From assembly GCF_042852765.1 (NCBI RefSeq), contig NZ_AP031414.1: 64,000 nt of DNA, one strand, 5' to 3'. Each line of letters starts with the position of its first letter. The stretch's first letter is position 1. Below the pieces are notes generated by a model that had not been told where the DNA came from, did no database searches, and was given only the letters and a program-made list of their open reading frames with translations. Source of the DNA: Schaedlerella glycyrrhizinilytica_A (GTDB lineage: Bacteria; Bacillota; Clostridia; Lachnospirales; Lachnospiraceae). This document shows, piece by piece, positions 26,990 through 35,142 of the stretch. Both the position numbers and the translations under genes were made by a program.

Positions 26990-27680
26990 GAAATGGAATG
27001 AGCTTCCCGAAACGATGCGGCGTGATGCGGTGAGACCGTATTACGAGGCATTGGAAAAACGAAAAGCCGGGATCATAGTCAAACGGTGGATCGATCTGAT
27101 CCTTGCGCTGGGGTTAAGTCTGGTACTTTCTCCGGTGATGCTGATTCTCGCACTTTGTATCAAATTAGACAGCAGAGGTCCCGTTTTCTTTCGGCAGGAA
27201 CGGGTTACGCGATATGGGAAACTATATCGCATTTTCAAATTTCGGACGATGGTGAACGATGCGGACAAAAAAGGACCGGCGATCACGAAATCCGGAGATG
27301 CGCGGATCACACGGATGGGACGGCTTCTCAGAAAATGCAGACTGGACGAATTGCCGCAGCTTTTTAATGTGATCGCCGGAGACATGAGTTTTGTCGGGAC
27401 AAGACCGGAAGTGAAAAAATATGTAGATGAATATACGGAAGAAATGTATGCGACGCTTCTTCTCCCGGCAGGAATTACTTCGAGGACGAGTATTGCGTAC
27501 AAAGATGAAGATGAAGTCATGGAATCTTATCTTACGAAGACCGGAAAAAGTGTGGACGAAGTTTATGTCGAATATGTCCTGCCGGAAAAGATGCGCTGGA
27601 ATCTGTGTTATCTGAAAGAATTCAGTGTGTTCGGAGATTTTAAGCTCATGATCGATACCGTGCTTGCCGTATTAAAATGA
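26979..27680 (+). CDS. PglC-like initiating phosphoglycosyltransferase
   Basis: The 233-residue monotopic membrane enzyme transfers a sugar-1-phosphate to undecaprenyl phosphate. After a short amphipathic N-terminus comes the re-entrant helix (VKRWIDLILALGLSLVLSPV), then RQERVTRYGK, YRIFKFRTMV, the Asp-Glu dyad in CRLDELPQL near residues 121-129, and FVGTRPEV. There are no extra N-terminal helices, matching small PglC/EpsL-type enzymes rather than WcaJ types. The C-terminal part is somewhat longer than in PglC (about 200 residues). It directly follows the dehydratase and aminotransferase, so a 4-amino-4,6-dideoxy N-acetyl sugar is the probable first sugar of one of the polymers; no matching N-acetyltransferase gene is nearby. 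Confidence 0.92.
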   Translation: MYFKKWNELPETMRRDAVRPYYEALEKRKAGIIVKRWIDLILALGLSLVLSPVMLILALCIKLDSRGPVFFRQERVTRYGKLYRIFKFRTMVNDADKKGPAITKSGDARITRMGRLLRKCRLDELPQLFNVIAGDMSFVGTRPEVKKYVDEYTEEMYATLLLPAGITSRTSIAYKDEDEVMESYLTKTGKSVDEVYVEYVLPEKMRWNLCYLKEFSVFGDFKLMIDTVLAVLK

Positions 27681-27696
27681 TGTTGGGAGAAAAAAG

Positions 27697-28917
27697 ATGA
27701 AGAAAATCGCAGTAATCACAATGGGAGTTCGTCTGAACCAGGAAAAAGGATACACAAGATTCCGCTATATTTGTGAATTTCTTGCAGACGCAGGGTATGA
27801 AGTCGATCTGATCACGACGACATTCCAGCATTGGGAGAAAGAACAGAGAGATCTGGAAAAGATCAAAGCGGATGACTATAAATTTGGTTTGAAATTTATT
27901 TATGAGCCGGGTTATAAGAAGAATATTGACCTGCAAAGAATACGCAGTCATCGGATCGCAGCGAAAAACCTGACGGCGCTTCTGGAAAAAGAGGGAGACT
28001 ATGATCTGCTTTATGCGGAGATCCCTCCGAATGATGTGGCGCTTGCCGCCGCACGCTATGCGGAAAAGAAAGGGATTCCGTTTGTCGTGGATGTGAACGA
28101 CCTCTGGCCGGAGGCCATGCGGATGGTGCTGGATATCCCGGTCGTCAGTTCCGTGCTGTTCTATCCGCTTCAGCGGGACGCGGAGAAAGTGTATGGTCTG
28201 ACATCCGGTGTGATCGGAACGTCGGATGAATACCGCGATCGCCCATTCTTGCATCAGAAACGGGAGATTCCGAGGGAGACCGTCTATGTGGGCAATGATC
28301 TTGCAGATTTTGATAACGGTGCGGAAGAATATATGGCGCAGGTCAACAAAGCGGAAGACGAGTTCTGGGTGACCTATGCCGGGACGATCGGGACAAGCTA
28401 CGACATCCGTACGATGGTGCTTGCTGCGGGAGAATTGGAAAAACGCGGAAGATCCGATATCCGTTTCAAGATCCTTGGCGGAGGACCTCTGAAAGCAGAA
28501 CTGGAAGAGCTGGCAAATATGAAACAGATCTATTCCGTGGAGTTTGTCGGTTATGCGCCGTATGGAAAGATGGCGGCTTATCTGAAAAAGTCAGACATCC
28601 TTGTCAATTCATTTGTGAAAAAAGCGCCGCAGAGTATCGTGACGAAGATCGGCGATTATCTGGCTGCCGGAAAAGCGATGATCAATACTTGCATGAGTCC
28701 GGAATTCCGCGGAAAAGTGGAGAAAGACGGATTTGGCGTCAATATCATTCCGGAAGACGTGATCGTGCTTGCGGATATGATCGAAGATATGTATGAGAAT
28801 AAAGAGAAACGGCTTGAGATGGGAGTAAAAGCCCGTCAGATCGCGGAGAATGAGTTTGACCGGAAGAAATCTTACCGGAAGATCGAGCGGATGATCGCCG
28901 GACTCTTGGAGAAATAA
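27697..28917 (+). CDS. family 4 glycosyltransferase (GT-B fold)
   Basis: The 406-residue cytoplasmic enzyme probably adds the second sugar after the PglC-like transferase upstream. It resembles PglA/WbuB-type GT4 proteins. The N-terminal domain opens KKIAVITMGVRLNQEKG. WVTYAGTIGTSYDIRTM near 225 starts the donor-binding domain, with LGGGPLKAEL and VEFVGYAPYGKMAAYLK following. SIVTKIGDYLAAGKAM near 313-328 replaces the usual E-x7-E region with a weaker acidic pattern, typical of the WbuB branch. GGGAGA at 27685-27690 is the ribosome site. Donor sugar unknown. Confidence 0.9.
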   Translation: MKKIAVITMGVRLNQEKGYTRFRYICEFLADAGYEVDLITTTFQHWEKEQRDLEKIKADDYKFGLKFIYEPGYKKNIDLQRIRSHRIAAKNLTALLEKEGDYDLLYAEIPPNDVALAAARYAEKKGIPFVVDVNDLWPEAMRMVLDIPVVSSVLFYPLQRDAEKVYGLTSGVIGTSDEYRDRPFLHQKREIPRETVYVGNDLADFDNGAEEYMAQVNKAEDEFWVTYAGTIGTSYDIRTMVLAAGELEKRGRSDIRFKILGGGPLKAELEELANMKQIYSVEFVGYAPYGKMAAYLKKSDILVNSFVKKAPQSIVTKIGDYLAAGKAMINTCMSPEFRGKVEKDGFGVNIIPEDVIVLADMIEDMYENKEKRLEMGVKARQIAENEFDRKKSYRKIERMIAGLLEK

Positions 28918-28934
28918 AAGGAGAAATCAGCAAT

Positions 28935-30008
28935 ATGACCAGAAAACCTTATTTTAGCATCGTGATGCCTGCTTACGGCGTGGAAGCCTATATCGAACAG
29001 GCGATCCGCAGCATTCAGGCGCAGACGGAAAGTGACTGGGAGATCATTGTTGTGGACGACTGTGCGAAAGATCGAAGCGGTGAGATCGCAGACCGGGAAG
29101 CCCAAAAAGACGAGCGGATCCGGGTGCTCCATCTGGAAGAAAATGTAGGGCTGAGTAAGGCACGCAATGCAGGAATGAAAGAAGCCTGCGGATCTTACAT
29201 CTGGTTTATGGATCCGGATGACACCGTGGATAAGGATGTTCTGGAACAGGTGAGGAGGTCTCTGGAAAAAAATCCGGCCGAAGTCGTGATGTTTGGACTG
29301 GTAGAAGAGTATTACAACGGAAAAGGCGCGCTTTCTTATACCCATGAGATCTGCCCGGAAGAGAAATTCTGCATGGGCAAAGAAGAGCTGAGAAAAGAAG
29401 TACTTTCATTAGAACAGCAGACGTTGTACGGATATACGTGGAATAAGATTTACAGTCTGGATTATATGCGGAAATTAAATTTAAAGTTTGAGACGGTCAC
29501 ATTGATCGAAGATATTGTGTTTAACGTTCAATATTTCATGGATATTGAGCGGCTGAATATTCTCGGGATCGCTCCGTACCATTATGCCAAACGGTTGGAG
29601 GAAAATCTGACGAATAAATTCGTGCCGGATTATTTTGCGTTGCACAAACGTCGGATCGAAATGATCTACGATCAGCATGTGTACTGGAATCTTTGTACAA
29701 AAGAAGTCAAACAGGTGCTGGGCGGTCTGTATGGACGGTATATCTTGTCCGCACTGGAGAGAAACTGCGACAAAAGGTCGGGGATGGATCATCAGCAGCG
29801 ATATATGTTCTGCCGCGCATTGTTCTGTCAGGGATTGTTTGAAGATCTGATCCCGGTGGCCAAGGCTGATGAGAGCAGGACGCTTAAGATCGCGCTTCGT
29901 CTGTTAAAGTGGAAACGGACGATGCTCTGTCTCTTGATGGGACGGGGGATTTATATTGTCCGGCACGGATTTCCGATTTTATATTCCAAGGTGAAATCCG
30001 GCAGATGA
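28935..30008 (+). CDS. family 2 glycosyltransferase
   Basis: A GT-A protein of 357 residues. FSIVMPAYGVEAYIEQAIRS opens the fold, VVDDCAKDRSGEIA is the nucleotide loop and WFMDPDDTVD near residue 94-103 is the DxD-type metal motif. YTWNKIYS and LIEDIVFNVQYF are usual in EpsJ-type transferases and include the probable catalytic acid. The C-terminal third is basic and amphipathic, perhaps for membrane contact. It is preceded by AAAGGAG at 28917-28923. The last codons are part of a 23-base tandem duplication (29994-30039). Donor and acceptor are not known. Confidence 0.9.
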   Translation: MTRKPYFSIVMPAYGVEAYIEQAIRSIQAQTESDWEIIVVDDCAKDRSGEIADREAQKDERIRVLHLEENVGLSKARNAGMKEACGSYIWFMDPDDTVDKDVLEQVRRSLEKNPAEVVMFGLVEEYYNGKGALSYTHEICPEEKFCMGKEELRKEVLSLEQQTLYGYTWNKIYSLDYMRKLNLKFETVTLIEDIVFNVQYFMDIERLNILGIAPYHYAKRLEENLTNKFVPDYFALHKRRIEMIYDQHVYWNLCTKEVKQVLGGLYGRYILSALERNCDKRSGMDHQQRYMFCRALFCQGLFEDLIPVAKADESRTLKIALRLLKWKRTMLCLLMGRGIYIVRHGFPILYSKVKSGR

Positions 30009-30039
30009 TCAGGGGAAAATCCGACAGATGATCAGGGGG
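29994..30039 (+). repeat. 23-base tandem duplication at a gene junction
   Basis: Two copies of AAATCCGGCAGATGATCAGG-type sequence (29994-30016 and 30017-30039, two differences) span the stop codon of the GT2 gene and the start of the spacer. Confidence 0.85.
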
Positions 30040-30063
30040 AGATCAAAGAAAAGGATAAGAGTT

Positions 30064-31467
30064 ATGACAGAACCAAAAATGAAGAAACTGATTTTTTACT
30101 TTAAACTATATGACCTGCTTTATGTGCTGCTTGCATTCAATGCGTTTGTCAATGGATCGGCGGTGATGGAAATCGCCACGTTGATCCTGGTCCTGTTCGG
30201 GGCTGTGACGGCTGTCTGCATGGCGGCACAGTTTCATGTATATCGGAAAATGCCGAATATCTGGATCATCGCGGCTTTTCTGGTCAGTTACCTGATCAGC
30301 TCGGGACTGACCCGGCAGTATGGCGTGACAGACAATCTGAAAGAAATGATCTGGCTTGGCATTTCAATGATCGTGATCTATGGCTCCTCCTACATGTATG
30401 AACCGGACGAGATGAAACAGGAATTTCGCATATTGGCGTGGGTGTGGGTGGCATATTGTACGATCGCAAATCTGGTCAGCCTGTCCATGGTTGTATGGGG
30501 AAGAGGGTATAAGATCGGATCCGGAGCGACAGCAAAAGTGGTCGGTTTGAAATGGGGAAGACTCTGGGGGATCTACGACGATCCGAATCACGGCGGCACG
30601 ATCGCGGTCGCTGCGATTCTGCTGACAATTTACCTGATCGTGACTGCAAAAAAAAGATGGCAGAAAGGGATCTGTCTGCTTACGATCGTGATCCAGTTTG
30701 TCTATCTTGTATTGTCGGATTCCCGGACCGGGATCGTATCGCTGACGGCAGGTATCTTTTTCTGGGGGCTTTTCCGTCAGTTTCAGAAACAACGAGAGAA
30801 AGACCGGGTATTTCGGATCCGAAAAATCGGATTTCCATTGCTCATTGCGATTTTGACGGCGGTTCTGGCATTGGGCGCGGCAGAAGCAGGCGGAGTTGTC
30901 TTTGAAAAAATGGACGCCCGGCTTGTGGCGGTCCTGCCGAAAAAAGCGGTCACACCGGAGTACGAAAAAGATACGCGCAAGACGGAACTGGAGAATGACG
31001 CGAGCAACGGACGGCTGGACATTTGGAAGAGCGGTCTGGAGATCACAAAGACTTCCCCTGTTTTCGGCGTCAGCTTCCGTAATATGACGGCGTACGCAGA
31101 AGAAAATCTTCCGGAGACATATCTGGTTGATAATGCGATCCATGCAAAATATGACTCGATGCACAATTCGGTGTTGGATATCCTTGTCAGTCAGGGAGTC
31201 GTTGGGATCGTTATTTTTCTGATCCTGGCAGGGAATACACTTTGGATTTTGGCAAAACGGATCCGGGATGTAAAAGCAGAGGATTGGATGTTTCTATCCG
31301 GATGTTTCGCGGTGATCGCGGCGATGGGAGCCGGGAGTCTGTTTATTTCCATGGTGTTTTATCTGAACGGACCTCAGACACATATTTTCTGGCTGTGTTT
31401 TGGATATATGATGACGCTGCTCGCGCCGTATAAGGATGAGTCGTGTGAAAAGTCCGATGTTTTGTAG
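30064..31467 (+). CDS. O-antigen polymerase/ligase family membrane protein (Wzy_C type)
   Basis: About 467 residues with ten or more membrane segments. The large external loop near the C-terminal third contains NGRLDIWKSGLEITKTSPVF and DSMHNSVLDILVSQGVVG, the conserved Arg/His pattern of the Wzy_C/WaaL superfamily. DDPNHGGTIAV near 175 and SDSRTGI near 215 also fit. It is a candidate polymerase for repeat units built by the surrounding transferases. An in-frame ATG at 30028 lies inside the tandem duplication and has no ribosome site; AAAAGGA at 30050-30056 supports 30064. Ligase function is less likely in a Gram-positive cell. Confidence 0.88.
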   Translation: MTEPKMKKLIFYFKLYDLLYVLLAFNAFVNGSAVMEIATLILVLFGAVTAVCMAAQFHVYRKMPNIWIIAAFLVSYLISSGLTRQYGVTDNLKEMIWLGISMIVIYGSSYMYEPDEMKQEFRILAWVWVAYCTIANLVSLSMVVWGRGYKIGSGATAKVVGLKWGRLWGIYDDPNHGGTIAVAAILLTIYLIVTAKKRWQKGICLLTIVIQFVYLVLSDSRTGIVSLTAGIFFWGLFRQFQKQREKDRVFRIRKIGFPLLIAILTAVLALGAAEAGGVVFEKMDARLVAVLPKKAVTPEYEKDTRKTELENDASNGRLDIWKSGLEITKTSPVFGVSFRNMTAYAEENLPETYLVDNAIHAKYDSMHNSVLDILVSQGVVGIVIFLILAGNTLWILAKRIRDVKAEDWMFLSGCFAVIAAMGAGSLFISMVFYLNGPQTHIFWLCFGYMMTLLAPYKDESCEKSDVL

Positions 31468-31482
31468 GAGGAGAAGAGGCGG

Positions 31483-32604
31483 ATGACGGAGATACAGAAA
31501 AAGAAAATGCTGCTTGGATTTATTATGGACGGAACGTCCGGCGGTGTGGACAATTACATTCTGCATTTTCTCGATGCGGTAAAAGAAGAGGGACTGCAGA
31601 TCGACCTTTTGACCAATGAAGCAGATCCGGAGTTGAAAGAGCGTCTGTTTAGAGAATATGGTTCTCATTTATATGAAATTGCAAATCTGCATCATCCGGT
31701 CAGACAATTCCGGCAGGTGCGGGAATTGATCCGACGAGAACAGTACGGGATGGTCTATCTGAACATCTCCACTTCTATGGACTGCATTGCGGCTCTGGCA
31801 GCCCGGTCGATGCATGTTCCGCGAAGAATGCTGCACAGCCATTCCGGCGGTAACGACTGCGAGAGCGCCGCAAAACGAGCCGTGTTTGACACGTTACAAA
31901 AGATCTGCCGGACGTTCCTGTACCGCGCCGGAACAGAATTTTATGCCTGCTCTAAGAAAGCGGGATATTGGATGTATCCGAAAAAAGTGGTGGAATCCGG
32001 TAAATTTCATGTGATCTGCAATGCAGTCGATCAGAGACGATTTTCATATCATCCGGAAATCCGGGAAGAGATCCGAAAAGAATTGGGGATCGAAGATGCT
32101 TTTGTGATCGGACATGCAGGGAATTTCTGCTATCAAAAAAATCATGAGTTTTTGATCCGGGTTTTTGAAGAGATTTACAAGAAAAATCAAAAAGCAGTGC
32201 TCCTTTTGGTCGGTCGGGGAATCCGCATGGAACAGATCCGGCGGCAGGTAAAAGAAGCCGGACTGGAAAAGGCAGTTCATTTTCTTGGGTGGAGACCGGA
32301 TGTGGAGCGGATCTTTCAGGCGATGGACGTATTTGTGCTTCCCTCTCATTTCGAGGGACTTCCGACTGTGGGGGTGGAAGCGCAGTGTACCGGACTTCCT
32401 TGCGTATTGAGTGATACGATCACAGCGGAAACGAAAATCACGGAAAATTGTATGTTTCTCCCGGCAAAGGAGGCGCCGTCGGAGTGGGCAGACGCGATTT
32501 TGCAGATGACAGGAAAAGAGAGAAGCAGCGCCGTATTTTTAAAAGAAGCAAAAAACTATACGCTGGAAGCGCAGAAACAGATGCTGACAGATTTGGTAAA
32601 ATGA
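31483..32604 (+). CDS. family 4 glycosyltransferase, EpsF-like
   Basis: GT-B enzyme of 373 residues. The start MLLGFIMDGTSGGVDNYI has the Gly-rich donor-side loop of EpsF-like proteins. LHSHSGGNDC near 120 is a usual acceptor motif, FVIGHAGNFCYQKNHEFLI opens the second domain, and LPSHFEGLPTVGVEAQ near 285-300 is the E-x7-E motif region. It is clearly related to the gene at 40117, sharing YACSKKAGYW/YACGKAAGEW and the FVIGH segment, so the two are likely paralogues. GGAGGAG at 31468-31474 precedes the ATG. Confidence 0.92.
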   Translation: MTEIQKKKMLLGFIMDGTSGGVDNYILHFLDAVKEEGLQIDLLTNEADPELKERLFREYGSHLYEIANLHHPVRQFRQVRELIRREQYGMVYLNISTSMDCIAALAARSMHVPRRMLHSHSGGNDCESAAKRAVFDTLQKICRTFLYRAGTEFYACSKKAGYWMYPKKVVESGKFHVICNAVDQRRFSYHPEIREEIRKELGIEDAFVIGHAGNFCYQKNHEFLIRVFEEIYKKNQKAVLLLVGRGIRMEQIRRQVKEAGLEKAVHFLGWRPDVERIFQAMDVFVLPSHFEGLPTVGVEAQCTGLPCVLSDTITAETKITENCMFLPAKEAPSEWADAILQMTGKERSSAVFLKEAKNYTLEAQKQMLTDLVK

Positions 32605-32653
32605 GATGATTGAAAAGGATTTCTGAAAATAATTTCTGAAAATGGAGGTTCTC

Positions 32654-33688
32654 ATGGAAAAACTACTGACGGTTGTCGTGCCGTCTTATAATGTGGAAAA
32701 ATATCTGGAAGAAACGTTGGAGTCGTTTGTGATCCCGGAGATCATGGATGATCTGGAAGTGCTGATCGTCAATGACGGGTCAAAAGACCGCACACCGGAG
32801 ATCGGGGCTGCGTATGAGAAGCGTTATCCGCAGACATTCCGTCTGATCTCGAAAGAAAACGGCGGACATGGTTCGACGATCAACCGGGGGATCGAGGAAG
32901 CGAAAGGGACGTACTTTAAAGTAGTGGACGGAGATGACTGGGTGGACCGCGGAGGATTCACGGAATTGCTCCATCGCCTGAAAACAAGCGGCGCCGACTA
33001 CGTTGTGACTGATTATTATAAAGTCAATGATGGAACAAAAGAGAAGAAACTGGAAACATTTCCGTATCTGAAAGCGCATCCGAAGTGCAGATTTGAGGAG
33101 GTTGTCGGGAACACCGATATTTTGATGCACGCGCTGGTGATCCGGACGGCGATCCTGAAAGAGAACGGGATCAGGCTGGATGAGCACTGCTTTTATGTGG
33201 ACAATGAATACATCACATTTCCGGTACCATTTGTGGAGACGGTGGAATATTATGAGATTCCGGTGTATATGTACCGCCTTGCCCAGGCGACACAGAGCGT
33301 CAGCATGCAGGGATTCCAGAAACATCTCCCGGATCATGTAAAAGTGACGATGCGGCTTGTACAGTTCGCGGCGAAGTACAGTGAAATGTCAGAGGAAAAC
33401 AAGGAGACTTCTCCGGCACAGAAAAAAAAGGCGGAATATCTCAACAATCGGGCGGCTGTGATGGTCGGAGATCAGGCGGGGATTTTTGCAAGTTTTCCGG
33501 GGGGCAATGAAGAAATCCGCCGCCAGTTCCTCGCATTTGATGCAGAAGTAAAGAAAACAAGTGAAGAAATATACAGGCTTTCCGGAGAAAAAAGCCATAT
33601 GCTGGCGGCGCTTCGGAAACGGAATTTTAAAGGATACCGTTTTTGGACATGGGTAAGCCGGGTAAGAGCAAAGGTGAGAAAAGTATGA
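32654..33688 (+). CDS. family 2 glycosyltransferase
   Basis: About 344 residues with a GT-A fold: TVVVPSYNVEKYLEETL at the N-terminus, LIVNDGSKDRT near 40 and KVVDGDDWVD near 93-102. NGGHGSTINRGIEEAKG is a motif of a GT2 subgroup frequent in Firmicutes capsule loci. An ATG at 32642 is in frame but overlaps the ribosome site; GGAGG at 32644-32648 supports 32654. The gene overlaps the flippase gene by four bases (ATGA). The spacer before it holds a small 13-base direct repeat (32619-32644). Confidence 0.9.
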   Translation: MEKLLTVVVPSYNVEKYLEETLESFVIPEIMDDLEVLIVNDGSKDRTPEIGAAYEKRYPQTFRLISKENGGHGSTINRGIEEAKGTYFKVVDGDDWVDRGGFTELLHRLKTSGADYVVTDYYKVNDGTKEKKLETFPYLKAHPKCRFEEVVGNTDILMHALVIRTAILKENGIRLDEHCFYVDNEYITFPVPFVETVEYYEIPVYMYRLAQATQSVSMQGFQKHLPDHVKVTMRLVQFAAKYSEMSEENKETSPAQKKKAEYLNNRAAVMVGDQAGIFASFPGGNEEIRRQFLAFDAEVKKTSEEIYRLSGEKSHMLAALRKRNFKGYRFWTWVSRVRAKVRKV

Positions 33689-35139
33689 AGACACATTCCG
33701 TAAAATTTAACTTTATTATGAATGCGATCCTGACGGTATCGTCGGTATTGTTTCCGCTGATCACATTTCCTTATATCTCCCGTGTGCTTCTCGTGGCGGG
33801 CAATGGAAAGGTGGCCTTTGCGACGTCGGTCGTTTCCTATTTTACGATGTTTGCATCGCTTGGACTGCCGACCTACGGCGTGCGCGCCTGTGCAAAAGTG
33901 CGGGATGACAAGGAAAAATTGTCCCAGACTGTACAGGAGCTCTTGATCATCAGCGGGATCACTACCGCGATCACGTACATTGTGTTTTTTGTGAGTTTAT
34001 TTGTGATACCGGAGTTTGCGGCAGAGAGAAAACTGCTGATGGTAACGGCGCTCAGCATTGGTCTGACTTCCATCGGTGTACAATGGCTTTATAATGCACT
34101 GGAACAGTATTCTTACATCACAACGTGTGCACTTGTGTTTAAAGTGATCGGAATGGCGTTGATGTTCGTTCTGATCCGCAAGCCGGAAGATTATGTGTTG
34201 TATGGATTTGTCTATGTGGTCGGAAGTTTCGGCTCTTATGTGATGAACTTCCTGCGTCTGCGCAAATTTGTTTCATTTAAGAAAACAGGAAGTTATAATT
34301 TACGGCAGCATATCAAGCCGACACTTCGGTTTTTCCTTTTGTCGGCAGCGACCAGTGTCTATCTGAATCTTGATGTTGTGATGCTGCAGTTTATGAAAGG
34401 CGACATCGAGGTCGGATATTACAATGCGGGGATCAAGGTGAAGACCGTACTGGTGACCTGCGTCACATCTCTCGGAACCGTCATGCTCCCGCGTTTGTCC
34501 TACTATGTACAGCAGGAAGCGGAAGAGGCATTCCGGAAACTGGTGGCAAAGGCATTCAGCTTTGTGCTGATCGTGGCGACGGCGGTTTCTATTTATTTTA
34601 CACTGTATGCAAAAGAATCCATCCTGCTTCTGGCGGGAAAAGACTTCCTGCCGGCTGTCGGACCGATGGTGATCCTGATGCCGACGGTACTTTTGATCGG
34701 ATTGTCAAATATTACCGGCATCCAGATCCTGACGCCGCGGGGAGAGGAGATCAAAGTTGTGTATTCGGTGACGGCGGGAGCAGTACTGGACTTTGTGTTC
34801 AATCTGATCCTGATCCCGAAATTCGGTGCGGATGGCGCGGCATTTTCCACCTTGATGGCAGAGGTGCTTGTGCTGGCGATCCAGGGATTTGGTCTGCGGA
34901 AAGAACTGAAAGGGATCGTAAAAGAGATCCAGGTATGGAAGATCATCCTTGGACTTGCCGGGGCGACGGCAGCAGGATATTTTGCCGGAGCGCTTACCAA
35001 TCTTGGCATTTTCTTTACATTATGTGTGTCGGCACTTTTCTTTTTCGGCACATATGGTATAATTTTACTGATGTTGCGGGAAACATTCGTAACAAGTACA
35101 TTGGAGTCGTGTCTGAGGCTCGTGAAGAAGAGAGGGTAA
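33685..35139 (+). CDS. polysaccharide flippase (Wzx-like)
   Basis: The 484-residue polytopic protein should flip lipid-linked repeat units across the membrane. About twelve to fourteen helices are visible. The opening KFNFIMNAILTVSSVLFPLITFPYISRVL is typical of the polysaccharide transporter branch of the MOP superfamily, including FPYISRVL. ATG at 33685 overlaps the preceding stop by four bases and follows AAGGTGAG at 33671-33678; a longer start at 33643 would overlap 45 bases. It is the first of two flippases in the window (the other at 59056). An extended -10-like TGGTATAAT at 35055-35063 near its end could be an internal promoter. Confidence 0.92.
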   Translation: MKTHSVKFNFIMNAILTVSSVLFPLITFPYISRVLLVAGNGKVAFATSVVSYFTMFASLGLPTYGVRACAKVRDDKEKLSQTVQELLIISGITTAITYIVFFVSLFVIPEFAAERKLLMVTALSIGLTSIGVQWLYNALEQYSYITTCALVFKVIGMALMFVLIRKPEDYVLYGFVYVVGSFGSYVMNFLRLRKFVSFKKTGSYNLRQHIKPTLRFFLLSAATSVYLNLDVVMLQFMKGDIEVGYYNAGIKVKTVLVTCVTSLGTVMLPRLSYYVQQEAEEAFRKLVAKAFSFVLIVATAVSIYFTLYAKESILLLAGKDFLPAVGPMVILMPTVLLIGLSNITGIQILTPRGEEIKVVYSVTAGAVLDFVFNLILIPKFGADGAAFSTLMAEVLVLAIQGFGLRKELKGIVKEIQVWKIILGLAGATAAGYFAGALTNLGIFFTLCVSALFFFGTYGIILLMLRETFVTSTLESCLRLVKKRG

Positions 35140-35142
35140 ATC

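Noticed and set aside
35055..35063. Internal promoter TGGTATAAT before the second WcaJ-like gene
   Set aside because: Good extended -10 but it lies inside a coding region and lacks a -35; mentioned only as a possibility.
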